Under the pieces are notes generated by a model. The model saw only the letters and a program-made list of their open reading frames with translations. It was not told where the DNA came from and made no database searches. A stretch of 59,984 nucleotides of DNA. Origin: Prevotella sp. Lineage in GTDB: Bacteria > Bacteroidota > Bacteroidia > Bacteroidales > Bacteroidaceae. This document shows positions 7,736 to 16,450 of this stretch, piece after piece. The stretch covers positions 1-59,984 of the forward strand of contig JAFZRU010000022.1 of NCBI GenBank assembly GCA_017619755.1, written 5' to 3'. How positions within the stretch are numbered: position 1 is the stretch's first letter; every line of letters begins with the position of its first letter. A program made the translations under genes and the position numbers.

Positions 7736-8545
7736 TTAAAAGTCTTTTGCTAATACAATACTAAAATTCCAACGACGGGAGTGGATTTTCTCGTAGGGTC
7801 GAACGTTCCCAAGTTCGTATTCTTTGTTAAAGAATTCGTAATGGTCATGCTCGATATCAAGAATGAGTGAGGCACTCTCCCATTTCCAACCGAGACCCAC
7901 ATGTGTGGATAAGCCATTGTTCAACTCCTTTTTGTCTCCATCAAATCCGCCTTTGAGTCCAAAGTGGTAGTTATAGGTACTACCTATTTCTATAATAGGT
8001 GCTCCGAAATCTTCTTCCATCAAAAATTCCAAAGGTGAGATTCTAATGCCTAATCCAGGACGGAATGTGTCAATACGGTATTTCGTCCACTCACCATCTT
8101 CCTCTTCGCTAAACATTAGCCTAAAGTTCTCATGCGCGTATCCTAATCGTGCATAAAAGCCAACAGGGATGAGTTCTGGTTGATATCCAAATTTCAAACT
8201 TATGTCAATGTCACGGAATATGTCTTCAGCACGCCAACCAACGTTGCGGACTAAATTGTATTTGTAATCATCCCAGCTTTTAAAAGACCTATTGTAACCC
8301 CAACTTTTCATCTTCACGCCGTCGTTAAAATACCGTGCATAGCGAGAGTTTAACCCAGGGTTAACACAAAAAGGAATATCCTCATCCATTGTAAGACCCT
8401 GAGCTATAAAAAATGGGAAAAGAGGATATATGTGTCCTGATTCCGCATCAAGGGTGATAAAAAAACGACTTTGAGCAGACCCGCTCATTGGGCTTAGCAA
8501 TAACACTGCCAAGGCCATCAAGTTTAATTTCCATTTGTTTTTCAT
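7736..8545 (-). CDS. Predicted outer membrane beta-barrel-like protein (copy A)
   Basis: First gene of the caspase operon, 269 residues, with a signal peptide ending GSAQ. Strand-like segments rich in aromatic residues and Gly run to the C-terminus, which ends on Phe (SIVLAKDF), as many outer membrane barrels do. It is a paralogue of the seventh gene of the operon (shared layout FFxxxDxxxGxxYxxxPFF, SLKFGYQ, NNGLSTH). No Bacteroidota -7 box was found close upstream on this strand; the nearest good one is about 400 bp away. Confidence 0.7.
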   Translation of the reverse strand: MKNKWKLNLMALAVLLLSPMSGSAQSRFFITLDAESGHIYPLFPFFIAQGLTMDEDIPFCVNPGLNSRYARYFNDGVKMKSWGYNRSFKSWDDYKYNLVRNVGWRAEDIFRDIDISLKFGYQPELIPVGFYARLGYAHENFRLMFSEEEDGEWTKYRIDTFRPGLGIRISPLEFLMEEDFGAPIIEIGSTYNYHFGLKGGFDGDKKELNNGLSTHVGLGWKWESASLILDIEHDHYEFFNKEYELGNVRPYEKIHSRRWNFSIVLAKDF

Positions 8546-8804
8546 ATTTTCTCAATTTGATGATTTTTTATGACATAAATAATCCGCACTAAATGTCAAC
8601 AACCATCAATTGTATTATTGACAGCTGCGATACAATTTGCCTAAAAGGCAAAATCTTATCTAAAAAACCTTTCATAATTGGCCGTTATTTAGGGGTTTTT
8701 TGATAGGGGTCATAATAGTATGGAAAAGAAAGCGGACGTCTTCTGCACATTCGTTATCGCCCCAGGGGAACGGCCAAGTACCCCGCAAAAAGATAAATAA
8801 AAGG

Positions 8805-8947
8805 AGAAAACGCCCACTATAGGGGCGTATCTACTCCCTTCTATTCTCTTTTTGCTCTCACTCATTATTGGCCGTTTTCTGAGGCGAGAATGAAGTTCAT
8901 AAACACGTTTTATCCGACTCTCTTGTCCGAGATCATTTTTCAATGAC
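8805..8947 (-). ncRNA. Candidate small RNA or attenuated leader upstream of the caspase operon
   Basis: Starting about 6 nt after a minus-strand promoter, the transcript would begin with a small hairpin (UCAUU/AAUGA) and end about 140 nt later in ACGCCC-loop-GGGCGU followed by UUUUCUCCUUUU, which looks like an intrinsic terminator. It could be an independent small RNA, or a leader in which read-through into the operon 260 nt further on is controlled. No family was recognised. Confidence 0.35.
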
Positions 8948-8952
8948 CGATG

Positions 8953-8983
8953 CAAAAATAGTCGATTTTTTTTTAATATGCAA
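8953..8983 (-). promoter_or_regulatory. Bacteroidota-type promoter, minus strand
   Basis: On the minus strand, CTTG, 20 bp, then TATTTTTG, which matches the -33 (TTTG) / -7 (TAnnTTTG) layout. It points towards the caspase operon and would start transcription near 8947. Confidence 0.5.
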
Positions 8984-9088
8984 GTTTTTCTTCTATTTTT
9001 TGCAAAACCAGTCGTTATTACACCTACGATTTTCAGTTTTTGTCGAACTATGTCAATTTCAAAATTCTCATTTTCTTTGCTCATCCGG

Positions 9089-9118
9089 CTTGTATGTGGA
9101 AAAATTTTCATAAATTTG
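9089..9118 (+). promoter_or_regulatory. Promoter of the PL11 / GH105 genes
   Basis: The -7 box TAAATTTG matches TAnnTTTG exactly, with a weak -33 box CTTG 18 bp upstream. Transcription would start near 9125, about 90 nt before the PL11 start. Confidence 0.6.
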
Positions 9119-9126
9119 CATCCAAG

Positions 9127-9204
9127 ATGAAAAAGACGGAAAGATACAAGACTATGTTGAAACGACTGGCGAAGCGTGTCGGTCTGTCCGTTTGTTGGAA
9201 TTGA
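9127..9204 (+). CDS. Possible 25-codon leader peptide
   Basis: A short frame begins right at the predicted transcription start: ATG, 24 further codons, then TGA 10 bp before the PL11 ATG. The peptide is strongly basic (MKKTERYKTMLKRLAKRVG at its start) and ends in VCWN. It may regulate translation of the following pectinase genes, or be chance. No Shine-Dalgarno sequence is possible because the leader before it is only a few nucleotides. Confidence 0.3.
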   Translation: MKKTERYKTMLKRLAKRVGLSVCWN

Positions 9205-9214
9205 TGAAATAACA

Positions 9215-11164
9215 ATGTTAAAAACCATGAGGAGAGCACTATTTTTTGTCTTGATATTGTGCGGCCTTGCTGTGACAGTCTTCGCACAGCCCCGCTACGA
9301 CTTGGAAAACATGAGTCGCGAGCACCTCAACCGGGGCGTGGTGGCAGTGCGCAGCGGCGACCGGGTGGTGGTAAGTTGGCGCACGCTCAGCAGCGATGCC
9401 ACAGGCCAGCCCTTCGACGTCTATAGAAACGGGGAGAAACTTAATGCCAGTCCCCTGATTACGGGAGGTACGATGCTCATCGACGAACACCCGCTCTCCG
9501 GTGCTGCCACCTACGAGGTGCGTGGCGGTGGGCGCGACGGCAGTTACACCCTCGCCGCCGACGCTCCCGACGGCTACATCGCCATCCCTTTGCAAAAACC
9601 AGAGGGGGGCACGACACCCGACGGACGCTCCTTCACTTATTCCGCCAACGATGCCAGCGTGGGCGACATGGATGGCGACGGGCAATACGAACTCGTGCTG
9701 AAATGGGACCCTTCCAACGCCCGTGACAACGCCCACGACGGTTTTACTGGTTCCACACTCTTCGACTGCTACCGCCTTGACGGCACGCTCCTCTGGCGCA
9801 TCGATATGGGCATCAACATCCGCAGTGGGTCACACTACGTGCCGTTCATCGTCGGCGACTTCGATGGCGACGGCCGCGCCGAGATGATGGTGCGCACCGC
9901 CGATGGCACACGCGACGCACGAGGCAAGGTGATAGGCGACTCCATCGCCGACTACCGCCACCGTCCCGCCAGCGACGGAAAGCCCCCCGTGCCGGAGGGA
10001 GAGTGGGGCAGATACAACCGGAGGGAGCGGCCCATGACCGGGCGCATCCTCACTGGCCCGGAATACATCACCGTCTTCAACGGCATGACCGGGGAAGCTA
10101 TGGATAGCAAGCCATACATCCCTCAGCGCGGCGACCCTATGGACTGGGGCGATAGTTATGCCAACCGCGCTGACCGCATGCTCGCCGCCGCCGGATACCT
10201 TGACGGACGGCGTCTCAGCGGCATCTTCTGCCGGGGGTATTACACGCGTACTGTCATCGCCGCATGGGACTGGGATGGAAAGGAACTGAAAAACCGCTGG
10301 ACCTTCGACACCAACGAGCCGCAATGGGCCTCATACGCCGGACAGGGCAACCACAACCTGCGCGTGGCCGACGTGGACGGTGACGGATGCGACGAAATCA
10401 CCTACGGTGCCATGGCCATCGATAACGACGGACAAGGACTATACAACACTGGCATGGGGCACGGCGATGCCATTCACCTCATGGCTTTCGACCCAAAGAG
10501 CACACGCCTGCAGGTGTGGGACTGCCACGAGAACCGCCGCGACGGTTCCGAATTGCGCGACGCTGCGACCGGCGAAATCATCTTCCAGATACCCTCGAAG
10601 AGCGACGTCGGACGGTGCATGGCCGCCGACATCGACCCCACCAACCCCGGCGTGGAGATGTGGAGCAGCGACAGCCACGGCATACGCAACATACGCGGAG
10701 AGGTCATCGGCAGTGCCAAAGACCCCGACGACCCGCAGCACCAACAGCACCTCGCCCTTGGCGGGAGACACCTCTCCATCAATTTTGGCATTTGGTGGGA
10801 CGGTGACCTCCTGCGTGAGCTCCTCGACCGAGCAACAGTGACCAAATACGACTGGACAGACAACACCATTCGCGAGGTGGAACGCTTCGAGGGCGTCGTC
10901 TTCAACAACGGCACGAAATCCAACCCCGCCCTCGCCGCCGACATCCTCGGAGACTGGAGAGAAGAGGTGGTGGCCCGCACACCCGACAGCATCGAACTGC
11001 GCATCTTCGTCTCCACCATCCCCACCGATCACCGCATCAACTGCCTGATGGAGGACATCCCCTACCGTCTCTCCACCGCCGCTCAAAACGTGGGATACAA
11101 CCAACCTTCGGAGCCGGGCTTCTACCTCGGACCCGATGAAACCGTCAACCCCTTCCTCAAATGA
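9215..11164 (+). CDS. Rhamnogalacturonan lyase, PL11 family, exported
   Basis: The protein cuts the rhamnogalacturonan I backbone by beta-elimination. A signal peptide (MLKTMRRALFFVLILCG..., ending VFAQ) precedes the family's characteristic start (ENMSREHLNRGVVAVRS) and an eight-bladed-propeller body with repeated calcium-binding loops DMDGDG, DFDGDG and DVDGDG. The ~650-residue length is normal for PL11. The ATG at 9215 was chosen because it precedes the signal peptide directly; the frame opens 13 codons earlier. The stop overlaps the start of the GH105 gene (ATGA), so both are made together. GC content is clearly higher than in the caspase operon. Confidence 0.9.
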   Translation: MLKTMRRALFFVLILCGLAVTVFAQPRYDLENMSREHLNRGVVAVRSGDRVVVSWRTLSSDATGQPFDVYRNGEKLNASPLITGGTMLIDEHPLSGAATYEVRGGGRDGSYTLAADAPDGYIAIPLQKPEGGTTPDGRSFTYSANDASVGDMDGDGQYELVLKWDPSNARDNAHDGFTGSTLFDCYRLDGTLLWRIDMGINIRSGSHYVPFIVGDFDGDGRAEMMVRTADGTRDARGKVIGDSIADYRHRPASDGKPPVPEGEWGRYNRRERPMTGRILTGPEYITVFNGMTGEAMDSKPYIPQRGDPMDWGDSYANRADRMLAAAGYLDGRRLSGIFCRGYYTRTVIAAWDWDGKELKNRWTFDTNEPQWASYAGQGNHNLRVADVDGDGCDEITYGAMAIDNDGQGLYNTGMGHGDAIHLMAFDPKSTRLQVWDCHENRRDGSELRDAATGEIIFQIPSKSDVGRCMAADIDPTNPGVEMWSSDSHGIRNIRGEVIGSAKDPDDPQHQQHLALGGRHLSINFGIWWDGDLLRELLDRATVTKYDWTDNTIREVERFEGVVFNNGTKSNPALAADILGDWREEVVARTPDSIELRIFVSTIPTDHRINCLMEDIPYRLSTAAQNVGYNQPSEPGFYLGPDETVNPFLK

Positions 11165-12561
11165 CCATGACAACGAAAAGAACCCTCCCGACATTCGCCG
11201 TCGCCTTTGCCACGGCTTCCTTGGCGATTGCCCAGCAAGTGAACGACAACAACACGCCGCTCCACCTCATGCAACCCAAATATGAAACGGGATATGGCAT
11301 TCCCACCGTGGAAAGCGTGAAGCAGACCATGGACCGGGTGTTGAGATACATCGACATGGAGACGCCCGCAGCATTGGAAGACCCGGCCACGGGAAAGGAG
11401 GTGAGGGTGGGGGACGCCGGTCCCAGCACCTGTCTGAAACAAGGCGGTTTCCGCCTGACGAGCTATGAATGGGGAGTGACTTACTCCGGGGCATTGGCCG
11501 CCTACGAGGCAACGGGCGACGCAGCCTACCGCGACTATGTCTTCACCCGTCACCGCTTCTTGGCGCAGGTGGCTCCCGTCTTCAGGAAAATGTATGAGAA
11601 GGACGGCAAGGTGGACACTAACATACGTCGCGTCATCGACCCCCATGCGCTCGACGACGCCGGGGCTGTCTGTTGCTCCATGACCAAGGCTCTGATGGCC
11701 GACGGAAAACTGCCCCTGAGGCCACTCATCGACAACTACATCGACTACATCATGCACCGCGAATACCGCTTGGCCGATGGCACGTTCGCACGCCTCCGGC
11801 CGCAGAAAAACACAGTGTGGCTCGACGATATGTTTATGGGCATCCCGGCTGTGGCATATATGGGCAAACTCACTGGCGAGAGCCGCTACTTCGACGAGGC
11901 GGCACGACAGGTGATACGCTTCGCCGACCGTATGTTCGTGGAAGAAGACAACCTCTTCCGCCACGGATGGGTGGAGGCCATGGAGCCGCACCCCACCTTC
12001 TATTGGGGAAGGGCCAACGGATGGGCCATCCTCACCCTCTGCGAGGTGCTCGACGTGCTGCCCGAAAACCACCCGCAACGACCGCAAATCCTCCGTCTCC
12101 TGCGCCGCCATGCCGCCGGACTGGCACGGAGGCAGCATCACACCGGCTTCTGGCACCAACTGCTCGACCGCAATGACACCTATCTCGAAACCTCCGCCAC
12201 GGCCATCTACACCCTCTGTTTCGCACACGCCGTGAGCAAGGGGTGGGTGGATGCCAAGGCTTACGGTCCCGTCGCCCTTTTGGGGTGGCAGGCGGTGGCC
12301 ACAGCTGTAAGTGAGAAAGGTCAGGTGATGAATGTGTGCGTAGGCACTGGCATGGCCTTCGACGCCGCCTTTTACGCCCATCGGCCCGTGCACCCTATGG
12401 CGGCCCATGGCTACGGCTCCGTGCTCTGGGCCGGCGCGGAAATCATCCGCCTGCTGCGCACCACCCACCCCAAGATGAACGACAGCGCCGTCCAGTTCTA
12501 CGACAGCGAGGTGCCCACCAACCAGCCTATCTTTAACTATGACGGGAAAATAAGGTATTAA
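11161..12561 (+). CDS. Unsaturated rhamnogalacturonyl hydrolase, GH105 family
   Basis: GH105 enzymes remove the unsaturated galacturonyl residue left at the non-reducing end by pectin lyases, so this acts directly after PL11. The (alpha/alpha)6-barrel signatures are visible: HALDDAGAVCCSM, WLDDMFMGIPAVAYMG, HGWVEAMEPHPTFYWGRANGWA and ETSATAIYT. A signal peptide ends at SLAIAQQ, so it is exported. Its 466 residues are somewhat longer than cytoplasmic members because of the leader and N-terminal extension. Translation is coupled to the PL11 gene by a 4-bp overlap. Confidence 0.9.
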   Translation: MTMTTKRTLPTFAVAFATASLAIAQQVNDNNTPLHLMQPKYETGYGIPTVESVKQTMDRVLRYIDMETPAALEDPATGKEVRVGDAGPSTCLKQGGFRLTSYEWGVTYSGALAAYEATGDAAYRDYVFTRHRFLAQVAPVFRKMYEKDGKVDTNIRRVIDPHALDDAGAVCCSMTKALMADGKLPLRPLIDNYIDYIMHREYRLADGTFARLRPQKNTVWLDDMFMGIPAVAYMGKLTGESRYFDEAARQVIRFADRMFVEEDNLFRHGWVEAMEPHPTFYWGRANGWAILTLCEVLDVLPENHPQRPQILRLLRRHAAGLARRQHHTGFWHQLLDRNDTYLETSATAIYTLCFAHAVSKGWVDAKAYGPVALLGWQAVATAVSEKGQVMNVCVGTGMAFDAAFYAHRPVHPMAAHGYGSVLWAGAEIIRLLRTTHPKMNDSAVQFYDSEVPTNQPIFNYDGKIRY

Positions 12562-12570
12562 GAAGATGAA

Positions 12571-12620
12571 ATCTCCTAAAAACTCCTATATTCTCCTATA
12601 AATTCCCATAATCTCCTATA
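12571..12620. repeat. Five 10-bp tandem repeats (nnCTCCTATA)
   Basis: Five consecutive decamers (such as TTCTCCTATA and ATCTCCTATA) fill almost all of the 67-bp gap between the GH105 and GH51 genes. They belong to the 9-10 bp repeat family found at several other gene junctions in this window. Confidence 0.7.
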
Positions 12621-12628
12621 ATAAAAAG

Positions 12629-15190
12629 ATGAGACACCACCAATTTCTCCTTTGCGCGCTGACCTCGCTGACCATGCTCGTCACCACGCAGTCCGCCCTG
12701 GCTCAGAACGAGGGCGACGACATCCCCCGACAAATCTTCATCTACTGCCCCAGCGAGCATGCCGGCCTCCACGCCGCCTATCTCGACTTCGACAACCAAT
12801 GGCACGAGATAGGGCAGTTATGTGCCTCCGACTACGGTCAGTGGGGGGCAGAAAAGCGTATGTACAACCCCAACTTGGTACGCGCCGCCGATGGTACTTG
12901 GCGCGCCGTGTGGCAGCTGAACGACAACGCACCGTGCTTCGCAGCAGCCTACAGCCCCGACCTCATCACCTGGCGCCCACAGGACTACCCGCGTATGAGC
13001 ACGCCTTCCTGTGAGCAGCCCATTGTCTTCGAGGGCGACGAGGGTATGTTCGACATCTACTACAAGTCAGGTGGACAGCGCCGATATGTGTGTGCCTCCA
13101 ATGACTTCCGCACCTTCTCGCCCGATGTGGAGAGCAGCATCGGCGACGCTGCCTGGGGCACCTACAGCGTCGCCTTGGGAGACAAGCAGTATGAAGGGCA
13201 GATTTTCGACGTCACCCAGGGCGAACTCATTCGCCTCTTGGCGCATTTCGAAATCCTTCGCCGCGACGGTGAGGCAAGTGCCGAGCGGATGGGCGACGAC
13301 GCCACGCGTTTCCAAGGATTGCAGGGCGCCACTGCCACCCTCAACGTCAACACCGGGGAGAAGAAAGTCATCAGTGACAAGCTCATCGGCATCTTCTTTG
13401 AGGACATCAGCTATGCCGCCGATGGAGGACTCTACGCCGAATTGGTGCAAAACCGCGACTTCGAGTACGGCCCCAAGGACAGGAGGGAGTGGAACGCCAC
13501 CACCGCATGGACTTCCACGGAGCCCATCGTCGTGGAAACCGACAATCCTCTCAGCACCAACAACCCGCACTATGTTGTGATGGAGAGCGCACCGCTCACC
13601 AACGAGGGATGGGACGGCATCTTCGACCCCGCCCCCGGTCAGGCCTACGACTTTTCTATGCACGTGCGCAACATCGACTGCAAGAAGAAGCAGTGGTTGG
13701 TGCAACTCGTCACCAACGACGGTCAGGTCTTGGCGCAGGGCAAGCTTGTCACTCGAGGCACAGGATGGCAGCGCTACAACGCCGTACTCAACACCAACCA
13801 ACCCAAGACAAGGCCGGAGGGCGACGCTCCCCTGCAATGCGTCCTCCGCATCATGCCGCTGAAAAAGGGGAAGGCCGCCATCGACATGGTGAGCCTCTTT
13901 CCGCAAGAGACTTTCCACCACCGCAAGAACGGCCTCCGCAAAGACTTGGCACAGGTCATCGCCGACCTCAAGCCCAAGTTCGTGCGCTTCCCCGGAGGGT
14001 GCATGAGCCACGGACAGGGAATAGAAAACATCTACCGCTGGCATCACACCGTCGGGCCGTTGGAGGAGCGCAAACCCGACTTCAACATCTGGAACTACCA
14101 CCAGACACGCGGCCTCGGCTTCTACGAGTATTTCCAGTTTTGCGAGGACATCGGAGCCGAACCGCTTCCCGTGCTCGCCGCCGGCGTGCCTTGCCAGAAC
14201 TCTGCTGCCAACAGCGAAGGTTATGGCGGACAGCAAGGTGGAATACCCATGGAGCAGATGGAGGCGTACTGCCAGGAGATTCTCGATATGATAGAATGGG
14301 CCAACGGAGACCCTGCCGTCAGTCGTTGGGCGCGCATGAGGGCCGACGCCGGGCATCCGGCACCCTTCCGCCTGAAATATGTGGGCATTGGCAACGAAGA
14401 CCTTATATCCACCACCTTCGAGGAGCGTTACGGCATGCTGTGCAAGGCCATCAAGGAGAAATATCCCGATATCGTCGTCTGCGGCACAGTGGGGCCCTTC
14501 CACTCTCCCTCGTCGGACTACGTCGAGGGATGGGACTACGCCCGCAAGCACCGCGACATCATCGACATGGTGGACGAGCATTATTACGAGAGCACAGGAT
14601 GGTTCATCAACCACCAGGACTACTATGATGAATACGACCGCAAGGACCCCAAGGTGTATCTCGGAGAATACGCCGCCAGCACACGGACGAAGCGAAGCAA
14701 CGTGGAGACTGCCCTTGCTGAGGCCATCCACCTTTGCAATGTGGAGCGCAATGGCGACGTGGTGGCCATGACGTCATACGCTCCGCTGCTCGCCAAGGAC
14801 AAGCACCACAATTGGAACCCCGACTTGATTTATTTCTCCAACACCGAGGTGCGCACCACGCCGAGTTATGAGACGCAACGCCTCTTCTCCATCTACTCCG
14901 GCGACAGATACCTCACCTCCAAGGTGAGCACCGATGAACAGTTTGCTAAGCGCGTGGTGGTCAGCGTGGTGGAGGATAGCAAGACGGGGAAGAGACACGT
15001 CAAGGTGGTCAACGCACTCCCTGTGCCGCTCACCCTCAACGTCAACGGCCTCGACATACCGCAAGGCACACCATACGAAGGCTTCACTGGAAAACCCGAC
15101 GAACAGCAAGTGACGGTGGAGAAGGGCGCCGCTACAGCAGGTCCCATCGTCATACCGCCTTACACGCTCCGCGTCTTCACGCCTCAATGA
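12629..15190 (+). CDS. Alpha-L-arabinofuranosidase GH51 with N-terminal GH43-like segment
   Basis: A signal peptide ends at LAQN. Residues ~30-210 resemble a partial GH43 five-bladed propeller (MYNPNLVRAADGTWRAVWQL, then SPDLITWRPQDYP). Residues ~230-850 are GH51: KLIGIFFEDISYAADGGLYAE, FVRFPGGC, then IGNED with acid/base Glu590 and YLGEYAAS with nucleophile Glu680, followed by the C-terminal beta-sandwich. GH51 enzymes release arabinofuranose from arabinan side chains, which fits the neighbouring rhamnogalacturonan genes. The propeller segment is too short for a complete GH43 domain, so it is more likely a binding or remnant module than a second active site. Confidence 0.85.
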   Translation: MRHHQFLLCALTSLTMLVTTQSALAQNEGDDIPRQIFIYCPSEHAGLHAAYLDFDNQWHEIGQLCASDYGQWGAEKRMYNPNLVRAADGTWRAVWQLNDNAPCFAAAYSPDLITWRPQDYPRMSTPSCEQPIVFEGDEGMFDIYYKSGGQRRYVCASNDFRTFSPDVESSIGDAAWGTYSVALGDKQYEGQIFDVTQGELIRLLAHFEILRRDGEASAERMGDDATRFQGLQGATATLNVNTGEKKVISDKLIGIFFEDISYAADGGLYAELVQNRDFEYGPKDRREWNATTAWTSTEPIVVETDNPLSTNNPHYVVMESAPLTNEGWDGIFDPAPGQAYDFSMHVRNIDCKKKQWLVQLVTNDGQVLAQGKLVTRGTGWQRYNAVLNTNQPKTRPEGDAPLQCVLRIMPLKKGKAAIDMVSLFPQETFHHRKNGLRKDLAQVIADLKPKFVRFPGGCMSHGQGIENIYRWHHTVGPLEERKPDFNIWNYHQTRGLGFYEYFQFCEDIGAEPLPVLAAGVPCQNSAANSEGYGGQQGGIPMEQMEAYCQEILDMIEWANGDPAVSRWARMRADAGHPAPFRLKYVGIGNEDLISTTFEERYGMLCKAIKEKYPDIVVCGTVGPFHSPSSDYVEGWDYARKHRDIIDMVDEHYYESTGWFINHQDYYDEYDRKDPKVYLGEYAASTRTKRSNVETALAEAIHLCNVERNGDVVAMTSYAPLLAKDKHHNWNPDLIYFSNTEVRTTPSYETQRLFSIYSGDRYLTSKVSTDEQFAKRVVVSVVEDSKTGKRHVKVVNALPVPLTLNVNGLDIPQGTPYEGFTGKPDEQQVTVEKGAATAGPIVIPPYTLRVFTPQ

Positions 15191-15208
15191 TAGAAACTAT
15201 CGCGCTTT

Positions 15209-15240
15209 TTTGGCAAGTTCGTATTTTTGCATTAATTTTG
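15209..15240 (+). promoter_or_regulatory. Promoter of the Sel1-repeat gene
   Basis: TTTG, 20 bp, then TAATTTTG gives a textbook Bacteroidota promoter. The start codon at 15262 is about 15 nt downstream of the expected transcription start. Confidence 0.75.
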
Positions 15241-15261
15241 CAGCGTCACAACAAAAACACG

Positions 15262-16392
15262 ATGAATATGAGCAAGAGAAATATCATCACCGCACTGCTC
15301 CTGGCAGGCTTTTCATTGGCCGCTGTCTCGCAGACGGCTGCCGACGTGGCCAAACTGCGCAAGGAGGCCAACGCCGGAAACGTGAAATCCCAGGTGGCCT
15401 TGGGCAACTGTCTCTTGGGCGGGAAGGGCGTGAAGTCCGATTTCGCCGAGGCCGCGCAATGGTTCACTCGTGCTGCCAACAAGGGCAACGTCGAAGCACA
15501 GTTCAACCTGGCTTTCTGCTACGAGAAGGGCTATGGCGTGCCAAAGAGTATGCAAAGTGCCGTGGAGTGGTACACCAAGGCTGCCAACAAGGGAAGCCTT
15601 TCTGCCATGAACAGTTTGGGGCATTGCTACGACGAGGGTGCCGAGGGCTTTGACAAGAATTACGCCAAGGCCGTGGAATGGTATCGCAAGGCAGCTGAAA
15701 AAGGATATGCCGGTGCACAGTTCAATTTGGGCTTGTGCTACGCGCAGATGAAAGGCGTGGACCTGGACTACAAGGAGGCGGTGAAATGGTGGGAGAGGGC
15801 AGCGGCTCAAGGGAACGCCGGGGCCTTGTACAGCCTTGCCGGCAGCTATCTCCTCGGCGAGGGTGTGGAGAAGGATACCGCCAAAGCCTTCGGATACTAC
15901 TTGCGCTTGGCTGACAGCGGCGATGCCCGTGCTCAATACGAGGTGGCCAAACTCTACGCTCGTGGCGAAGGTGTACCACAGGACAATAAAAAGGCCGTGG
16001 AGTATTACACCAGGTCGGCAGAGAGAGGGTACGCCCCCGCCCAACTTGCCTTGGGGCGCTACTACGACAACGGCGTCTATGTGGCTCAGGACTACGAAGA
16101 GGCGTCCAAATGGTATCTCAAGGCCGCCGAGCAAGGTCTTCCCGAGGCTCAATACAACATCGGCAACATGTGCTTCAACGGCATGGGCATCGCACGGAAT
16201 TACGAGGAGGCTTTCTTATGGATGGAGAAGGCTGCCATGCAGAGTTATCCTCCCGCACAGACCGGCGTGGGCATTTGCTACTACTACGGCTATGGCGTGA
16301 AGCGCAACAAGGACTTGGGTCGCCAGTGGATCAACAAGGCCGCCGCCATGGGCGACACCTACGCCAAAGAGACCCTGCAAAAACTGAAATAA
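15262..16392 (+). CDS. Exported Sel1-like repeat (SLR) protein
   Basis: After a signal peptide (ending AAVSQ), about nine 36-residue Sel1-like repeats fill the protein, each with the pattern AxxWYxxAAxxGxxxAxxxLGxxYxxGxGV. Such alpha-solenoids bind other proteins, often in the envelope. The frame opens 25 codons earlier, but a promoter lies just upstream of this ATG and the signal peptide begins here. The gene has its own promoter and is probably separate from the upstream pectinase genes. The partner cannot be inferred. Confidence 0.9.
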   Translation: MNMSKRNIITALLLAGFSLAAVSQTAADVAKLRKEANAGNVKSQVALGNCLLGGKGVKSDFAEAAQWFTRAANKGNVEAQFNLAFCYEKGYGVPKSMQSAVEWYTKAANKGSLSAMNSLGHCYDEGAEGFDKNYAKAVEWYRKAAEKGYAGAQFNLGLCYAQMKGVDLDYKEAVKWWERAAAQGNAGALYSLAGSYLLGEGVEKDTAKAFGYYLRLADSGDARAQYEVAKLYARGEGVPQDNKKAVEYYTRSAERGYAPAQLALGRYYDNGVYVAQDYEEASKWYLKAAEQGLPEAQYNIGNMCFNGMGIARNYEEAFLWMEKAAMQSYPPAQTGVGICYYYGYGVKRNKDLGRQWINKAAAMGDTYAKETLQKLK

Positions 16393-16410
16393 AAAGAAAT
16401 CATAGGAAGT

Positions 16411-16450
16411 CCTATCCTTTCCTATAAAATCCTGTAATCTCCTATAAAAT
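16411..16450. repeat. Four 10-bp tandem repeats (CCTATAAAAT type)
   Basis: Units CCTATCCTTT, CCTATAAAAT, CCTGTAATCT and CCTATAAAAT follow the Sel1 gene and run straight into a terminator stem. This is the same family as the array after the GH105 gene. Confidence 0.65.

Larger units (their letters stand above)
8546..9110. other. Long intergenic region without a credible gene
   Basis: The region between the caspase operon and the pectinase genes is AT-rich and holds no convincing coding frame; a 172-codon minus-strand frame crossing it has atypical composition and no family resemblance. It contains two similar segments (ATTGGCCGTTATTT near 8678 and ATTGGCCGTTTTCT near 8867), a minus-strand promoter with a hairpin downstream, and ends in the plus-strand pectinase promoter. 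Confidence 0.6.

Noticed and set aside
8710-9228. 172-codon minus-strand open frame in the long intergenic region
   Set aside because: No homology pattern and mixed basic low-quality composition. It crosses the PL11 promoter and overlaps the PL11 start; more likely noncoding.
13067-14731. 554-codon minus-strand open frame
   Set aside because: Shadow of the GH51 gene, with antisense-type composition and no recognisable motif.
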